Source of the DNA: RGIG4576 sp964536025
Lineage (GTDB): Bacteria > Bacteroidota > Bacteroidia > Bacteroidales > Muribaculaceae
Direction: 5' to 3'
NCBI GenBank assembly: GCA_964536025.1
Contig: CAZHXA010000048.1
Coordinates: 1 to 7,747, forward strand
DNA length: 7,747 nucleotides
Shown here: one piece after another, positions 1-5,760 of the stretch
Layout of the letters: every line of letters starts with the position of its first letter
Numbering within the stretch: the first letter of the stretch is position 1
The notes under the pieces: generated by a model
What the model saw: the letters and a program-made list of their open reading frames with translations, nothing else
What the model was told of the DNA's origin: nothing
Databases searched by the model: none
Position numbers and translations under genes: made by a program

Positions 1-117
1 ACCGTGTCCCGGGTTAATGTAAATACGAACGTCTTTAACTGATACAGCTTCGGCTGTTGCACTTGCACCCACAAGAAGTGCCATTGTAGCTGTTGCGAAT
101 AATTTTCTAAGTTTCAT
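1..117 (-). CDS. Exported protein, N-terminal fragment (possible Amidase_3-like or golvesin/xanthan-lyase-like hydrolase)
   Basis: Only the first 39 codons are present; the gene runs off the left edge. The ATG at 115-117 is followed by a clear Sec signal peptide: positively charged MKLRK, a hydrophobic stretch (about residues 6-18) and small residues suited to signal peptidase I (GASATAEA). The mature part begins with VKDVRIYINPGHG. A beta strand ending in (D/N)PGHG is how the Amidase_3 family of N-acetylmuramoyl-L-alanine amidases starts, the His being the first zinc ligand. Bacteroidota proteins annotated as xanthan lyase or golvesin-domain proteins begin in a similar way. The usual Asp is Asn here. 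The start lies 12 bases after the stop of the beta-propeller gene at 130-1029, so the two are probably co-transcribed. Export is well supported; the enzymatic class rests on one short motif and is tentative. Confidence 0.7.
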   Translation of the reverse strand, partial: MKLRKLFATATMALLVGASATAEAVSVKDVRIYINPGHG

Positions 118-129
118 AGCACTTCAAGT

Positions 130-1029
130 TTATTTATTGATATTTATGATAAATAATTCTCCATTAGGTGTAACGTATGCCAATTTTGAACCGTCACCCG
201 ATACTGCAGGATACATAGCCATTGACGATACTTGTGTCAAGTCTTGATTTACCGAACCATCCACTTTTACGGCAACAAGCTTTGATGCTGTTACTATTTC
301 GCCGTTGTCTTGGTCTTGCATTCCCACAACTACATTATTGTTATACCATTTTGCAGCACGTATAGAGCCAAGTGCCACAGGGTTGGAACCGTCAAGGTTG
401 CACACATATGCACCGGCTCCCACCAAGTAGTAAAGAACCTTTGTTCCGTCGGGAGAAACCGATGGCCATAGGTAACTTTGTCCGCTTGTTCCTTGTGGGG
501 AAATGTTCTTTGTAACTCCGTTTACTGTCACGTTTAATGCACCGCGATTGATTGATGCAACAGGTGATGCAGCCGAAGATGTTGCTGTCAACGCTTTGGT
601 TGATGCTTTACCTGCATTTACTGCATTTACGCGATTTCCACGTATGTTGAAACCTTGCAAGTTGCGAGAAGGTGCCACAAGGGTAGATTCTTTGCCACTT
701 TTCAAGTTTACACTTTTAAGAGCTGAATAACGTAATTTGCCCTTGTAAGAAGGTTGTTTGAATACTACTGTTGAACCGTCTTCGCTGATTTCAACGCCCG
801 AAAATGAAGCACTTTCGGCAATTTTTACTGTCTTGCCTGTTGCAAGATCCACTTTTGACAAGCCATTTGCGTCGTTTATCACTGCAAATGTTCCGTCATG
901 ACTTAAAGCTGTCATTGCTGCCGCTGTTCCCGATGGAAGACTCACTTTTTCAATAGAGCCTACCTTCAATAGTTGAGCAGAAGCCATTGAGCTTAAAAGC
1001 ACTGCGATTGAAAGTAATACCTTTCTCAT
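130..1029 (-). CDS. Secreted TolB/PD40-like beta-propeller protein
   Basis: A 299-residue protein with a type I signal peptide (MRKVLLSIAVLLSSMASA, cleavage likely before Gln19), so it acts in the periplasm or outside the cell. The mature part carries at least four repeats of the TolB/WD40-like (PD40) blade signature, a hydrophobic strand plus S-x-DG-[ST]: ALSHDGTFAVI (41-51), EISEDGSTVVF (80-90), SVSPDGTKVLYY (190-201) and AVSGDGSKLAYV (275-286). The sequence thus predicts a beta-propeller of about six blades. Such propellers are binding or scaffold modules, and no catalytic motif is visible. Residues 140-165 are a low-complexity Ala/Ser/Thr stretch, perhaps a loop between blades. It precedes another exported protein by 12 bases, so a shared role at the envelope is likely but the ligand is unknown. 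No Bacteroidota -7 element is obvious in the 96 bases upstream. Base composition looks richer in GC than that of genes to the right. Confidence 0.85.
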   Translation of the reverse strand: MRKVLLSIAVLLSSMASAQLLKVGSIEKVSLPSGTAAAMTALSHDGTFAVINDANGLSKVDLATGKTVKIAESASFSGVEISEDGSTVVFKQPSYKGKLRYSALKSVNLKSGKESTLVAPSRNLQGFNIRGNRVNAVNAGKASTKALTATSSAASPVASINRGALNVTVNGVTKNISPQGTSGQSYLWPSVSPDGTKVLYYLVGAGAYVCNLDGSNPVALGSIRAAKWYNNNVVVGMQDQDNGEIVTASKLVAVKVDGSVNQDLTQVSSMAMYPAVSGDGSKLAYVTPNGELFIININK

Positions 1030-1067
1030 CTTTGTTAGTTTTTAGGTTTGTAAATTTCTTATATGTT

Positions 1068-1118
1068 AGATAATGTTCCGATTTTAAAAAATATATTTTC
1101 AAAATCGGAACATTATCT
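1068..1118 (-). terminator. Perfect 18-bp inverted repeat after pepT, probable terminator hairpin
   Basis: Arms 1068-1085 and 1101-1118 are exact reverse complements (AGATAATGTTCCGATTTT / AAAATCGGAACATTATCT), separated by 15 bases that contain a smaller palindrome (AAAATATATTTT, 1088-1099). The right arm begins 7 bases past the pepT stop, the usual place for an intrinsic terminator of that minus-strand gene. However, the T-rich run that should follow the stem lies on the plus-strand side (1117-1134, TTTTCTAATTATTTTTT), not on the pepT side, where AACATATAAG follows. Termination, mRNA 3'-end protection or a protein-binding site are all possible. Confidence 0.55.
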
Positions 1119-1125
1119 TTTCTAA

Positions 1126-2352
1126 TTATTTTTTACACTTACTGCCTACCAATTTACATATTTCCACAACTACATCGGTAGCTTTTTCCATTGAAGAAAT
1201 AGGGACAAATTCGAATCTTCCGTGAAAATTCAACCCACCGGCAAAAATATTAGGACAAGGTAAGCCTTTAAATGATAATTGAGCTCCATCGGTACCGCCA
1301 CGAATAGGTTGAACCTTAGGGGTAACACCAACATTTTCTATAGCTTGTTTAGCTATGTCTATTACATGCATAACCGGTTCAATCTTTTCACGCATATTAT
1401 AATATTGGTCTTTTATTTCTATCGTGGCAACACCCGGGAACTCATTATTTATTTTACGAGCAAGGTGTTCAAGTTCTTTCTTACGACGCTCAAAACGGTC
1501 TCTATCATGATCGCGTATAATATAAGTCATTACCGTTTGTTCAACTGTACCTTCAATACCCACAAGATGATAAAAGCCTTCATAATCCTGAGTATGTTCA
1601 GGGGTTTCCCAACGAGGAAGCATGATGGCAAATTGATTGGCAACTCTTATAGAATTAATCATTTTACCTTTAGCATATCCCGGATGAACGTTACGCCCCT
1701 TAAACGTAACCTTTGCCACAGCCGCATTAAAGTTTTCAAACTCTAATTCACCTACAGCTCCGCCATCCATTGTATAAGCCCAATCGGCACCGAATAAATC
1801 CACATCAAACTTATGAGCACCAAGACCTATTTCTTCATCGGGATTGAATGCTATACGTATTTTTCCATGCTTAATACTCGGATTCTCTTTCAAGAACTCT
1901 ATGGCAGTAATAATTTCGGCAACACCGGCTTTATCATCGGCACCAAGAAGAGTATTACCATCGGTAACAATAAGCGTTTCATTCACATAATCGTTTAATT
2001 CAGGAAATTGAGATGGAGAAAGTACAATACCCTTTTCCTCATTCAATACAATATCTCCACCTTTATAATCAACCATGCGAGGATTTACATTGTGTCCCGA
2101 CATATCCGGAGACGTATCCAAATGTGCTATAAATCCTATCGTAGGAACATCGGCATCGGTATTGGCAGGAAGTGTAGCCATCAAATAGCCGTTATCATCA
2201 AGTGATATTTCGGTCAACCCCAAGTTTTCCAATTCAGTCTTAAGATATTGAGCAAAAACCATTTGTCCAGGAGTAGACGGTGTAAGATTTGTTAGTTCGT
2301 CACTTTGCGTGTCAAACTTTACATATTGTAAAAAACGTTCTGTTACATTCAT
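1126..2352 (-). CDS. pepT: Peptidase T (tripeptide aminopeptidase, M20B metallopeptidase)
   Basis: A cytoplasmic di-zinc aminopeptidase that removes the N-terminal residue from tripeptides, a late step of peptide use. Its 408 residues equal the length of the Escherichia coli enzyme, and the expected M20 residues are present: His77 and catalytic Asp79 (IAHLDTSPDMSGHNV), metal-bridging Asp140 (LLGADDKAG), general base Glu173 with metal ligand Glu174 (FNPDEEIGLG), Asp196 (YTMDGGAVGELEFENFN) and C-terminal His377 (LNFHGRFEF). The RGGTDGAQLSF segment (351-361) is also typical of PepT. The dimerisation/lid domain lies between about 205 and 320. The first ATG at 2350-2352 matches the usual family N-terminus (MNVTERFLQYVKFDTQSDE). 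No Shine-Dalgarno is seen. The gene is transcribed alone from a promoter shared back to back with the nuclease gene at 2444. All key residues are intact, so it should be active. Confidence 0.97.
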   Translation of the reverse strand: MNVTERFLQYVKFDTQSDELTNLTPSTPGQMVFAQYLKTELENLGLTEISLDDNGYLMATLPANTDADVPTIGFIAHLDTSPDMSGHNVNPRMVDYKGGDIVLNEEKGIVLSPSQFPELNDYVNETLIVTDGNTLLGADDKAGVAEIITAIEFLKENPSIKHGKIRIAFNPDEEIGLGAHKFDVDLFGADWAYTMDGGAVGELEFENFNAAVAKVTFKGRNVHPGYAKGKMINSIRVANQFAIMLPRWETPEHTQDYEGFYHLVGIEGTVEQTVMTYIIRDHDRDRFERRKKELEHLARKINNEFPGVATIEIKDQYYNMREKIEPVMHVIDIAKQAIENVGVTPKVQPIRGGTDGAQLSFKGLPCPNIFAGGLNFHGRFEFVPISSMEKATDVVVEICKLVGSKCKK

Positions 2353-2389
2353 TTTATATCTGTTTTAGGTTATTCATATATGATATATA

Positions 2390-2421
2390 TTACAAAGATA
2401 GCAATTTATTTTGTATATTTG
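2390..2421 (+). promoter_or_regulatory. Promoter of the nuclease gene (Bacteroidota type)
   Basis: A perfect -7 element TATATTTG at 2414-2421 lies 23 bases before the ATG at 2444. The -33 position 20 bases upstream reads TTAC (2390-2393), a poor match to TTTG. Start of transcription is expected near 2428, giving a leader of about 16 bases. The -7 and -33 elements are interleaved with those of the divergent pepT promoter. Confidence 0.5.
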
Positions 2422-2425
2422 CCAA
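2393..2425 (-). promoter_or_regulatory. Promoter of pepT (Bacteroidota type)
   Basis: On the minus strand, -33 TTGG (2425-2422) is followed after 21 bases by a perfect -7 element TATCTTTG (2400-2393; consensus TAnnTTTG). Transcription would start near 2386, leaving a leader of about 33 bases before the pepT ATG. The assignment is by pattern only. Confidence 0.6.
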
Positions 2426-2443
2426 TATAAATATATAAGATTT

Positions 2444-3256
2444 ATGGCAAGAAAAAAAAGCAAAATAACATGGAAATGGCTATTTTTTGTAATAGTTGCA
2501 ATTGTTATAGCAAACGTTATACAAATAATTGCAAAAGAGAACAAGCAAAATGCAACATTTAACTCCGAAGGTATAGAAATGGTTGTCATTCCTGAAACAA
2601 TGACTAATGAAACTTTTTATTACACCGGTTACACTGTATATTTCAATAAAGATACACATCTACCTAACTGCACCGTCTATGAATTAACCCGACAAGAAAC
2701 TCAAGGTAAAGTTCCTCGTGCAAAAAAATTTCAAGAAGACCCAAATCTTGACGGCAGTGCAACTCATAGCGATTATACCAATAGCGGATATGACCGCGGA
2801 CACATGGTTCCGGCAGGTGATATGAAATGGAACGAACAAGCTATGCAAGAATGTTTCTATATGACCAACATTGTTCCTCAAAAAAAGGCTCTTAATTCGG
2901 GTGCATGGAATAGTTTGGAACAAAAAATACGAAATTGGGCTGATAGAGACAGTGCTTTAATTGTTATTACCGGTCCTATCGTAAAAAATGAAGATTTAAA
3001 CAACACCATAGGCGATAATAACGTAGTGATTCCAAGTAGCATATTCAAAGTGGTATTAGCTCCTTTTGTTACTCCAATAAGAGCGATTGCTTTCATTTAT
3101 CCCAATCAAAAAGCAAAAGGTGGATTGGCTAAACATGTAGTGAGTGTTGATGATGTGGAAACAGCCACAGGAATGGACTTTTTTTCCATACTTCCCGACG
3201 ATTTAGAAACTCAAATCGAATCCACATCCGACATTAATCAATGGAATCGCCGTTGA
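2444..3256 (+). CDS. Membrane-anchored DNA/RNA non-specific endonuclease (NUC family, His-Me finger)
   Basis: A 270-residue sugar-non-specific nuclease of the Serratia NucA family, cleaving DNA and RNA with one Mg2+. The core motif is YDRGHMVPAGDM (116-127), with general base His120. The metal-binding Asn151 sits in ALNSGAWNSLE and Glu159 in the same helix, the H-N-E spacing (31 and 39 residues) being close to that of Serratia nuclease. MTNIVPQ (140-146) is also typical. The N-terminus is basic (MARKKSKITWKW) followed by a hydrophobic segment (about 13-30) with no good cleavage site, so it is predicted to be a signal anchor with the nuclease domain outside the cytoplasm. Cys75 and Cys137 could form a disulfide there. 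The frame is open upstream to a TTG at 2411, but that codon falls in the promoter's -7 element region, so the ATG at 2444 is chosen. No immunity partner lies next to it, which argues for nutrient scavenging or envelope use over a toxin role. Confidence 0.92.
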   Translation: MARKKSKITWKWLFFVIVAIVIANVIQIIAKENKQNATFNSEGIEMVVIPETMTNETFYYTGYTVYFNKDTHLPNCTVYELTRQETQGKVPRAKKFQEDPNLDGSATHSDYTNSGYDRGHMVPAGDMKWNEQAMQECFYMTNIVPQKKALNSGAWNSLEQKIRNWADRDSALIVITGPIVKNEDLNNTIGDNNVVIPSSIFKVVLAPFVTPIRAIAFIYPNQKAKGGLAKHVVSVDDVETATGMDFFSILPDDLETQIESTSDINQWNRR

Positions 3257-3314
3257 ACACATAAACGGTTCACAAATACTTATACCCTAACTGTTTTTCA
3301 TAATTGATTTTTTT

Positions 3315-3373
3315 CTATCCACAAAAACTTATACAAAACAAATAAACTAATAATGTGGTATTAATGTGGATTT
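3315..3373 (+). repeat. TAATGTGG direct repeat and TGTGGA/TCCACA cluster upstream of the DUF3822 promoter
   Basis: TAATGTGG occurs at 3351-3358 and again at 3362-3369, an 11-bp period that would place both copies on about the same face of the helix. A related word in the other orientation, CTATCCACA (3315-3323), differs by one base from the DnaA-box consensus TTATCCACA, and TGTGGATTT (3365-3373) matches seven of nine in reverse. The repeats abut the -33 element at 3371. They may be a regulator site; the binding protein is unknown. The rest of 3257-3431 is AT-rich and holds no recognisable gene or strong terminator. Confidence 0.35.
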
Positions 3374-3402
3374 GTTTTTTCAAACGACTTATTGTAACTT
3401 TG
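3371..3402 (+). promoter_or_regulatory. Promoter of the DUF3822-rsmD operon (Bacteroidota consensus)
   Basis: TTTG (3371-3374), a 20-base spacer, then TAACTTTG (3395-3402): an exact match to the Bacteroidota primary-sigma pattern TTTG-N19-21-TAnnTTTG. Transcription should start near 3409, some 22 bases before the ATG at 3432. This is the best promoter in the window and one of the main reasons for assigning the phylum. Confidence 0.75.
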
Positions 3403-3431
3403 TAACTCTAATTCTATAATATACCGACGTT

Positions 3432-4268
3432 ATGAGCAGTCTGTCAAGTACTACAAGCGATATAGAGATTCGATGCCCTGAACATTGGAATCTGATTTTG
3501 CGTGTAGGTGAGACTTCGGTAAAGTTTCTGCTCTACAGCGAAGAAGAAGAAAATTCTCTTATTTCAAGAGAATTAGCCATTGATACTAATTCCGACAATT
3601 ACTTAAAATCTTTGGAAAATTGTATCTATGACAATTCGGTGCTTATTCAAGATTTTAACAAAATTGCTATTTCGGTAGATTCTTCCCATTTTGTAATCAT
3701 ACCCAATGAGCTGAATGATGAAGAAACTGTGCAAAAAATGTTAGATTTCATGTATGTAAGCGATAATGGCGATTACAACATTAACGAATTAATTGCCAAA
3801 GAATCGTCTATTGCATACTTGGTGCCACAAGGTGTATTAACGTTCCTTCAACGCACATTCAACATGCCTAAAATCATACATCACTTGACCCCTCTATGCG
3901 TTTATGCATCTGAAAAGTGTAAAAAAAGCAGTATTTCCCGCATGTTTGTTCATTTATATGACAATCGCATGGATATGTGTGTGTTTGCAAAGGACAATTT
4001 ACTCATGGCAAACACTTTCTATTATCAAGATGTAGAAGAAGCAGTTTTTTATATTTTGAACGCTTGGCAAAATTTAGAATTAGACGTGAGAAACGATGAA
4101 TTACAGCTTAGCGGTGATAAATCAATAAGAGACTTACTCACACCACAATTGCGTAAATACATTAACTATGTTATGCCCATTATTTTCCCGGCTTCAGCCA
4201 TGAAAATAGGACAAGACTCCATAAAAGCTCCTTTTGATTTAATTTTATTGTCACAATGCGTATTATAA
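3432..4268 (+). CDS. DUF3822 family protein (actin-like ATPase fold)
   Basis: A 278-residue cytoplasmic protein without signal peptide or membrane segment. Features that fit DUF3822 are an N-terminal strand-rich part (LILRVGETSVKFLLY, 21-35), HFVIIPNEL (86-94), IHHLTPL (149-155), HLYDNRMDMCVFAKDNLL (174-191), an FYILNAW helix (207-212) and the ELQLSGDK strand (223-230). The family is essentially confined to Bacteroidota, has no experimentally known function as far as I know, and a structural-genomics member was described with an actin/Hsp70-like ATPase fold; no classical phosphate loop can be confirmed by eye here. Its last 13 bases overlap the start of rsmD in another frame, so translation is probably coupled. 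That constant pairing suggests a job linked to rRNA modification or ribosome assembly, but this is inference. Length is normal for the family. Confidence 0.88.
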   Translation: MSSLSSTTSDIEIRCPEHWNLILRVGETSVKFLLYSEEEENSLISRELAIDTNSDNYLKSLENCIYDNSVLIQDFNKIAISVDSSHFVIIPNELNDEETVQKMLDFMYVSDNGDYNINELIAKESSIAYLVPQGVLTFLQRTFNMPKIIHHLTPLCVYASEKCKKSSISRMFVHLYDNRMDMCVFAKDNLLMANTFYYQDVEEAVFYILNAWQNLELDVRNDELQLSGDKSIRDLLTPQLRKYINYVMPIIFPASAMKIGQDSIKAPFDLILLSQCVL

Positions 4269-4804
4269 GAGGTAAATATGGTCGTCGCAGATTTGACGTA
4301 CCCGGAAATATAACAGCTCGTCCCACAACCGACTTTGCTCGAGAAAATATCTTCAATGTGCTTGAAAATATGGTTGATTTTGAAGGTTTGGAAGCATTGG
4401 ATTTGTTTGCAGGAACAGGAGCCATAAGCTTTGAATTTTTATCAAGAGATTGTGCTAAGGTTACCTGTGTGGAAAAAAGCTCAATTCAATATAATTTCAT
4501 CAAAAAAGTTAAAGAGCAGTTACACGATGAAAATCTCATTATGGTGCGAGGCGATGTTTTTCGATTTATCGAAACTTCGGCACGCAAATATGATTTGATT
4601 TTTGCCGACCCTCCTTATGATTTACCTAATTTTGCCGAAGTTCCCGAACGTATCTTATCTTCAAAGATGCTTAAAGAGGATACTATTATAATAATAGAAC
4701 ATTCTAAAAAATATGATTTTTCACATCTCCCTCATTTCTATGAACATAGAACTTACGGAAGTGTAAATTTTACTATTTTCCGCATGGATTATAACGGTGA
4801 ATAA
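4256..4804 (+). CDS. rsmD: 16S rRNA (guanine(966)-N2)-methyltransferase RsmD
   Basis: Transfers a methyl group from S-adenosylmethionine to N2 of G966 in helix 31 of 16S rRNA during 30S subunit assembly. The 182-residue protein shows the family layout: the N-terminal MRIIRGKYGRRRFDVP and RPTTDFARENIFNVLEN (23-38), SAM-binding motif I LDLFAGTGAISFE (48-60), the acidic residue after strand 2 (VEKSS, 72-76), GD at 99-100 in motif III, and catalytic motif IV FADPPYDL (116-123; D118-P-P-Y121) typical of N2-guanine methyltransferases. Start at the ATG 4256, inside the last codons of the DUF3822 gene (13-base overlap); there is no Shine-Dalgarno, so it probably depends on re-initiation by ribosomes leaving the upstream frame. 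It ends close to a convergently transcribed gene, with about 20 bases between the stops. No residue expected for activity is missing. Confidence 0.95.
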   Translation: MRIIRGKYGRRRFDVPGNITARPTTDFARENIFNVLENMVDFEGLEALDLFAGTGAISFEFLSRDCAKVTCVEKSSIQYNFIKKVKEQLHDENLIMVRGDVFRFIETSARKYDLIFADPPYDLPNFAEVPERILSSKMLKEDTIIIIEHSKKYDFSHLPHFYEHRTYGSVNFTIFRMDYNGE

Positions 4805-4816
4805 TAAATGCGAACA

Positions 4817-4845
4817 CACACGGTTTAAAAAGAAAAAGCCGTGCG
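4817..4845. terminator. Hairpin between convergent rsmD and the small membrane-protein gene
   Basis: Arms CACGGTTT (4819-4826) and AAGCCGTG (4836-4843) pair with one G-T wobble around a 9-base A-rich loop, and C4817-G4845 adds a pair beyond a mismatch. It starts 14 bases after the rsmD stop and includes the stop codon of the minus-strand gene. On the minus strand the stem-loop reads with a T-rich loop but no U tract follows on either side, so it is a moderate candidate for a shared bidirectional terminator. Confidence 0.4.
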
Positions 4846-5136
4846 TATGGATTGAATTGCAAGGACAAAAGAGCCTATTATCAATGCTATTATACATATA
4901 AGACTCTTTATTGTAATCACATCAAAGTAGCCTGTTTTGAAAATAAATATCCAACCTACTAAACACAAGACCAAAGAAATAACGTAAACACACATTTCCA
5001 CCGAAAACAATCCGGATTCGGTTTTATTAGGCAAACGATTTAACAAACGAGGAGTAAACCAGCGATTTTCTCCTGGTTGGTATGCCTTTTCTTGTAAAAG
5101 TTTTTTTAATTCTATGTCGTTAAAATCTTCTTTCAT
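4825..5136 (-). CDS. Small two-TM membrane protein downstream of an ECF sigma factor (candidate anti-sigma or sigma-linked protein)
   Basis: A 103-residue protein with an acidic/basic soluble head and two hydrophobic segments (about 45-66 and 73-95), so both ends probably face the cytoplasm. The head contains DIELKKLLQEKAYQ (7-20) followed by ENRWFTPRLLNRLPNK (23-38). A short helix plus a WF-x-R-[LV]-x-x-RLP motif just before the membrane is familiar from small Bacteroidota proteins encoded beside sigma-70 genes (it recalls DUF5056, where FSRRVMxRLP occurs), but I cannot confirm family membership. It follows the sigma gene by 54 bases. The layout, a cytoplasmic head tethered to the membrane, would suit a protein holding the sigma factor. 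It lacks the zinc HxxxCxxC motif of ZAS-type anti-sigma factors. The start ATG at 5134-5136 fits the motif position; a -7-like TATCTTTG sits just upstream, so it may also have its own promoter. Confidence 0.75.
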   Translation of the reverse strand: MKEDFNDIELKKLLQEKAYQPGENRWFTPRLLNRLPNKTESGLFSVEMCVYVISLVLCLVGWIFIFKTGYFDVITIKSLICIIALIIGSFVLAIQSIRTAFSF

Positions 5137-5148
5137 AATTTAATGTGT

Positions 5149-5180
5149 CAAAGATATTGTTTTTTTTGATAACAAACGAA
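5149..5180 (-). promoter_or_regulatory. Possible promoter of the 103-residue membrane-protein gene
   Basis: Minus strand: perfect -7 element TATCTTTG (5156-5149), with TTCG (5180-5177) 20 bases upstream in the -33 position, one mismatch from TTTG. Transcription would begin near 5142, only about 5 bases before the ATG at 5136, giving an almost leaderless message. It lies between the sigma factor stop and the next start, so it would uncouple the two genes. Confidence 0.4.
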
Positions 5181-5190
5181 GTTTTTATTT

Positions 5191-5727
5191 TTATTTAAGA
5201 ACTTGTGCCATTTTTTTTCGAGCACGTGATAAATGAGATTTTATGGTTCCTTCAGGCAAACCGGTTATCACTATTATTTTTTTTATTGGAATATCTTGTA
5301 TATAATATAACGTAACAATACTTCTTTCAATATCACCAAGAGCTTGCAAAGCCGTATTTATATCAAGACGCTTATTTGTGTTCTCCTCGTAGCTACAAAG
5401 TGGCTCATCCGGTAATTCTTCCTTACCAAAATCAGATGTTTTTTCTTCATGCTTCTTTCTGCAATAAGAATAAAATTCATTATAAGCTATGCGATATAAC
5501 CATGTACTGAATTTACTTATTCCCTTGAAACTCCTTATTGAAATATAAGCCTTTATAAATGTTTCTTGGGCAAGATCATCGCTGAGCGATTCATCTCCAT
5601 ATGTAAGGTTAAGAAAAAAACGACGAATCTCACTTTGATAAGCTTCGACAAGCGTGCCAAAAGCGTGCCTGTCATCGCCAAGCACGCATCGGGCTATAAG
5701 CTTTAATTCGTCAAATTTGCTGAGCAT
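5191..5727 (-). CDS. ECF-type RNA polymerase sigma-70 factor
   Basis: A 178-residue group IV sigma factor with only regions 2 and 4. Region 2 spans about 22-92: LVEAYQSEIRRFF (2.1), DDLAQETFIKAYISI (50-64; 2.2, core-polymerase contact) and FSTWLYRIAYNEFYSYCRKK (73-92; 2.3-2.4, -10 melting and recognition). An acidic linker (93-120) follows. Region 4 (about 124-176) has ALQALGDIERSIVTLYYIQDIP and the helix-turn-helix IKKIIVITGLPEGTIKSHLSRARKKM that reads the -35 element. Length is normal. No C-terminal extension or fused anti-sigma domain is seen. It lies between two membrane-protein genes on the same strand, 33 bases after one and 54 before the other, which suggests control by a membrane partner. 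Its start at 5725-5727 is preceded by one of the few good Shine-Dalgarno sequences here. The regulon cannot be told from the window. Confidence 0.95.
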   Translation of the reverse strand: MLSKFDELKLIARCVLGDDRHAFGTLVEAYQSEIRRFFLNLTYGDESLSDDLAQETFIKAYISIRSFKGISKFSTWLYRIAYNEFYSYCRKKHEEKTSDFGKEELPDEPLCSYEENTNKRLDINTALQALGDIERSIVTLYYIQDIPIKKIIVITGLPEGTIKSHLSRARKKMAQVLK

Positions 5728-5740
5728 GAGATGTATCTCC
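5728..5740 (-). promoter_or_regulatory. Shine-Dalgarno with overlapping palindrome before the sigma factor start
   Basis: On the minus strand GGAGAT (5740-5735) lies with GGAG nine bases before the ATG, unusual in a window where other genes lack such sites; it supports the chosen start. The same bases form the palindrome GAGATACATCTC (5739-5728), which touches the start codon and could pair within the message or bind a protein. Confidence 0.5.
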
Positions 5741-5760
5741 GGTAATTAAATTCTCTGTTT

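Noticed and set aside
503..730. Plus-strand open frame of 75 codons inside the propeller gene
   Set aside because: Antisense to a gene with clear signal peptide and blade repeats; no promoter or ribosome-binding site.
1279..2205. Plus-strand open frames (155, 61 and 65 codons) inside pepT
   Set aside because: They lie antisense to a complete, fully conserved pepT and their translations are Ile/Tyr/Phe-rich with no domain, as expected of shadow frames.
2411..2443. Upstream TTG start that would lengthen the nuclease by 11 residues
   Set aside because: The codon overlaps the spacing and -7 region (2414-2421) of the promoter, so it would lie upstream of the expected transcript start; the ATG at 2444 gives a normal charged-hydrophobic anchor.
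3249..3272. Possible terminator after the nuclease (CCGTT/AACGG or TGAAC/GTTCA)
   Set aside because: The alternative stems are only 5 bp with 9-base loops and no U tract follows directly.
4180..4425. Minus-strand open frame of 81 codons across the DUF3822-rsmD junction
   Set aside because: It is antisense to two well-supported genes and its translation has no family resemblance.
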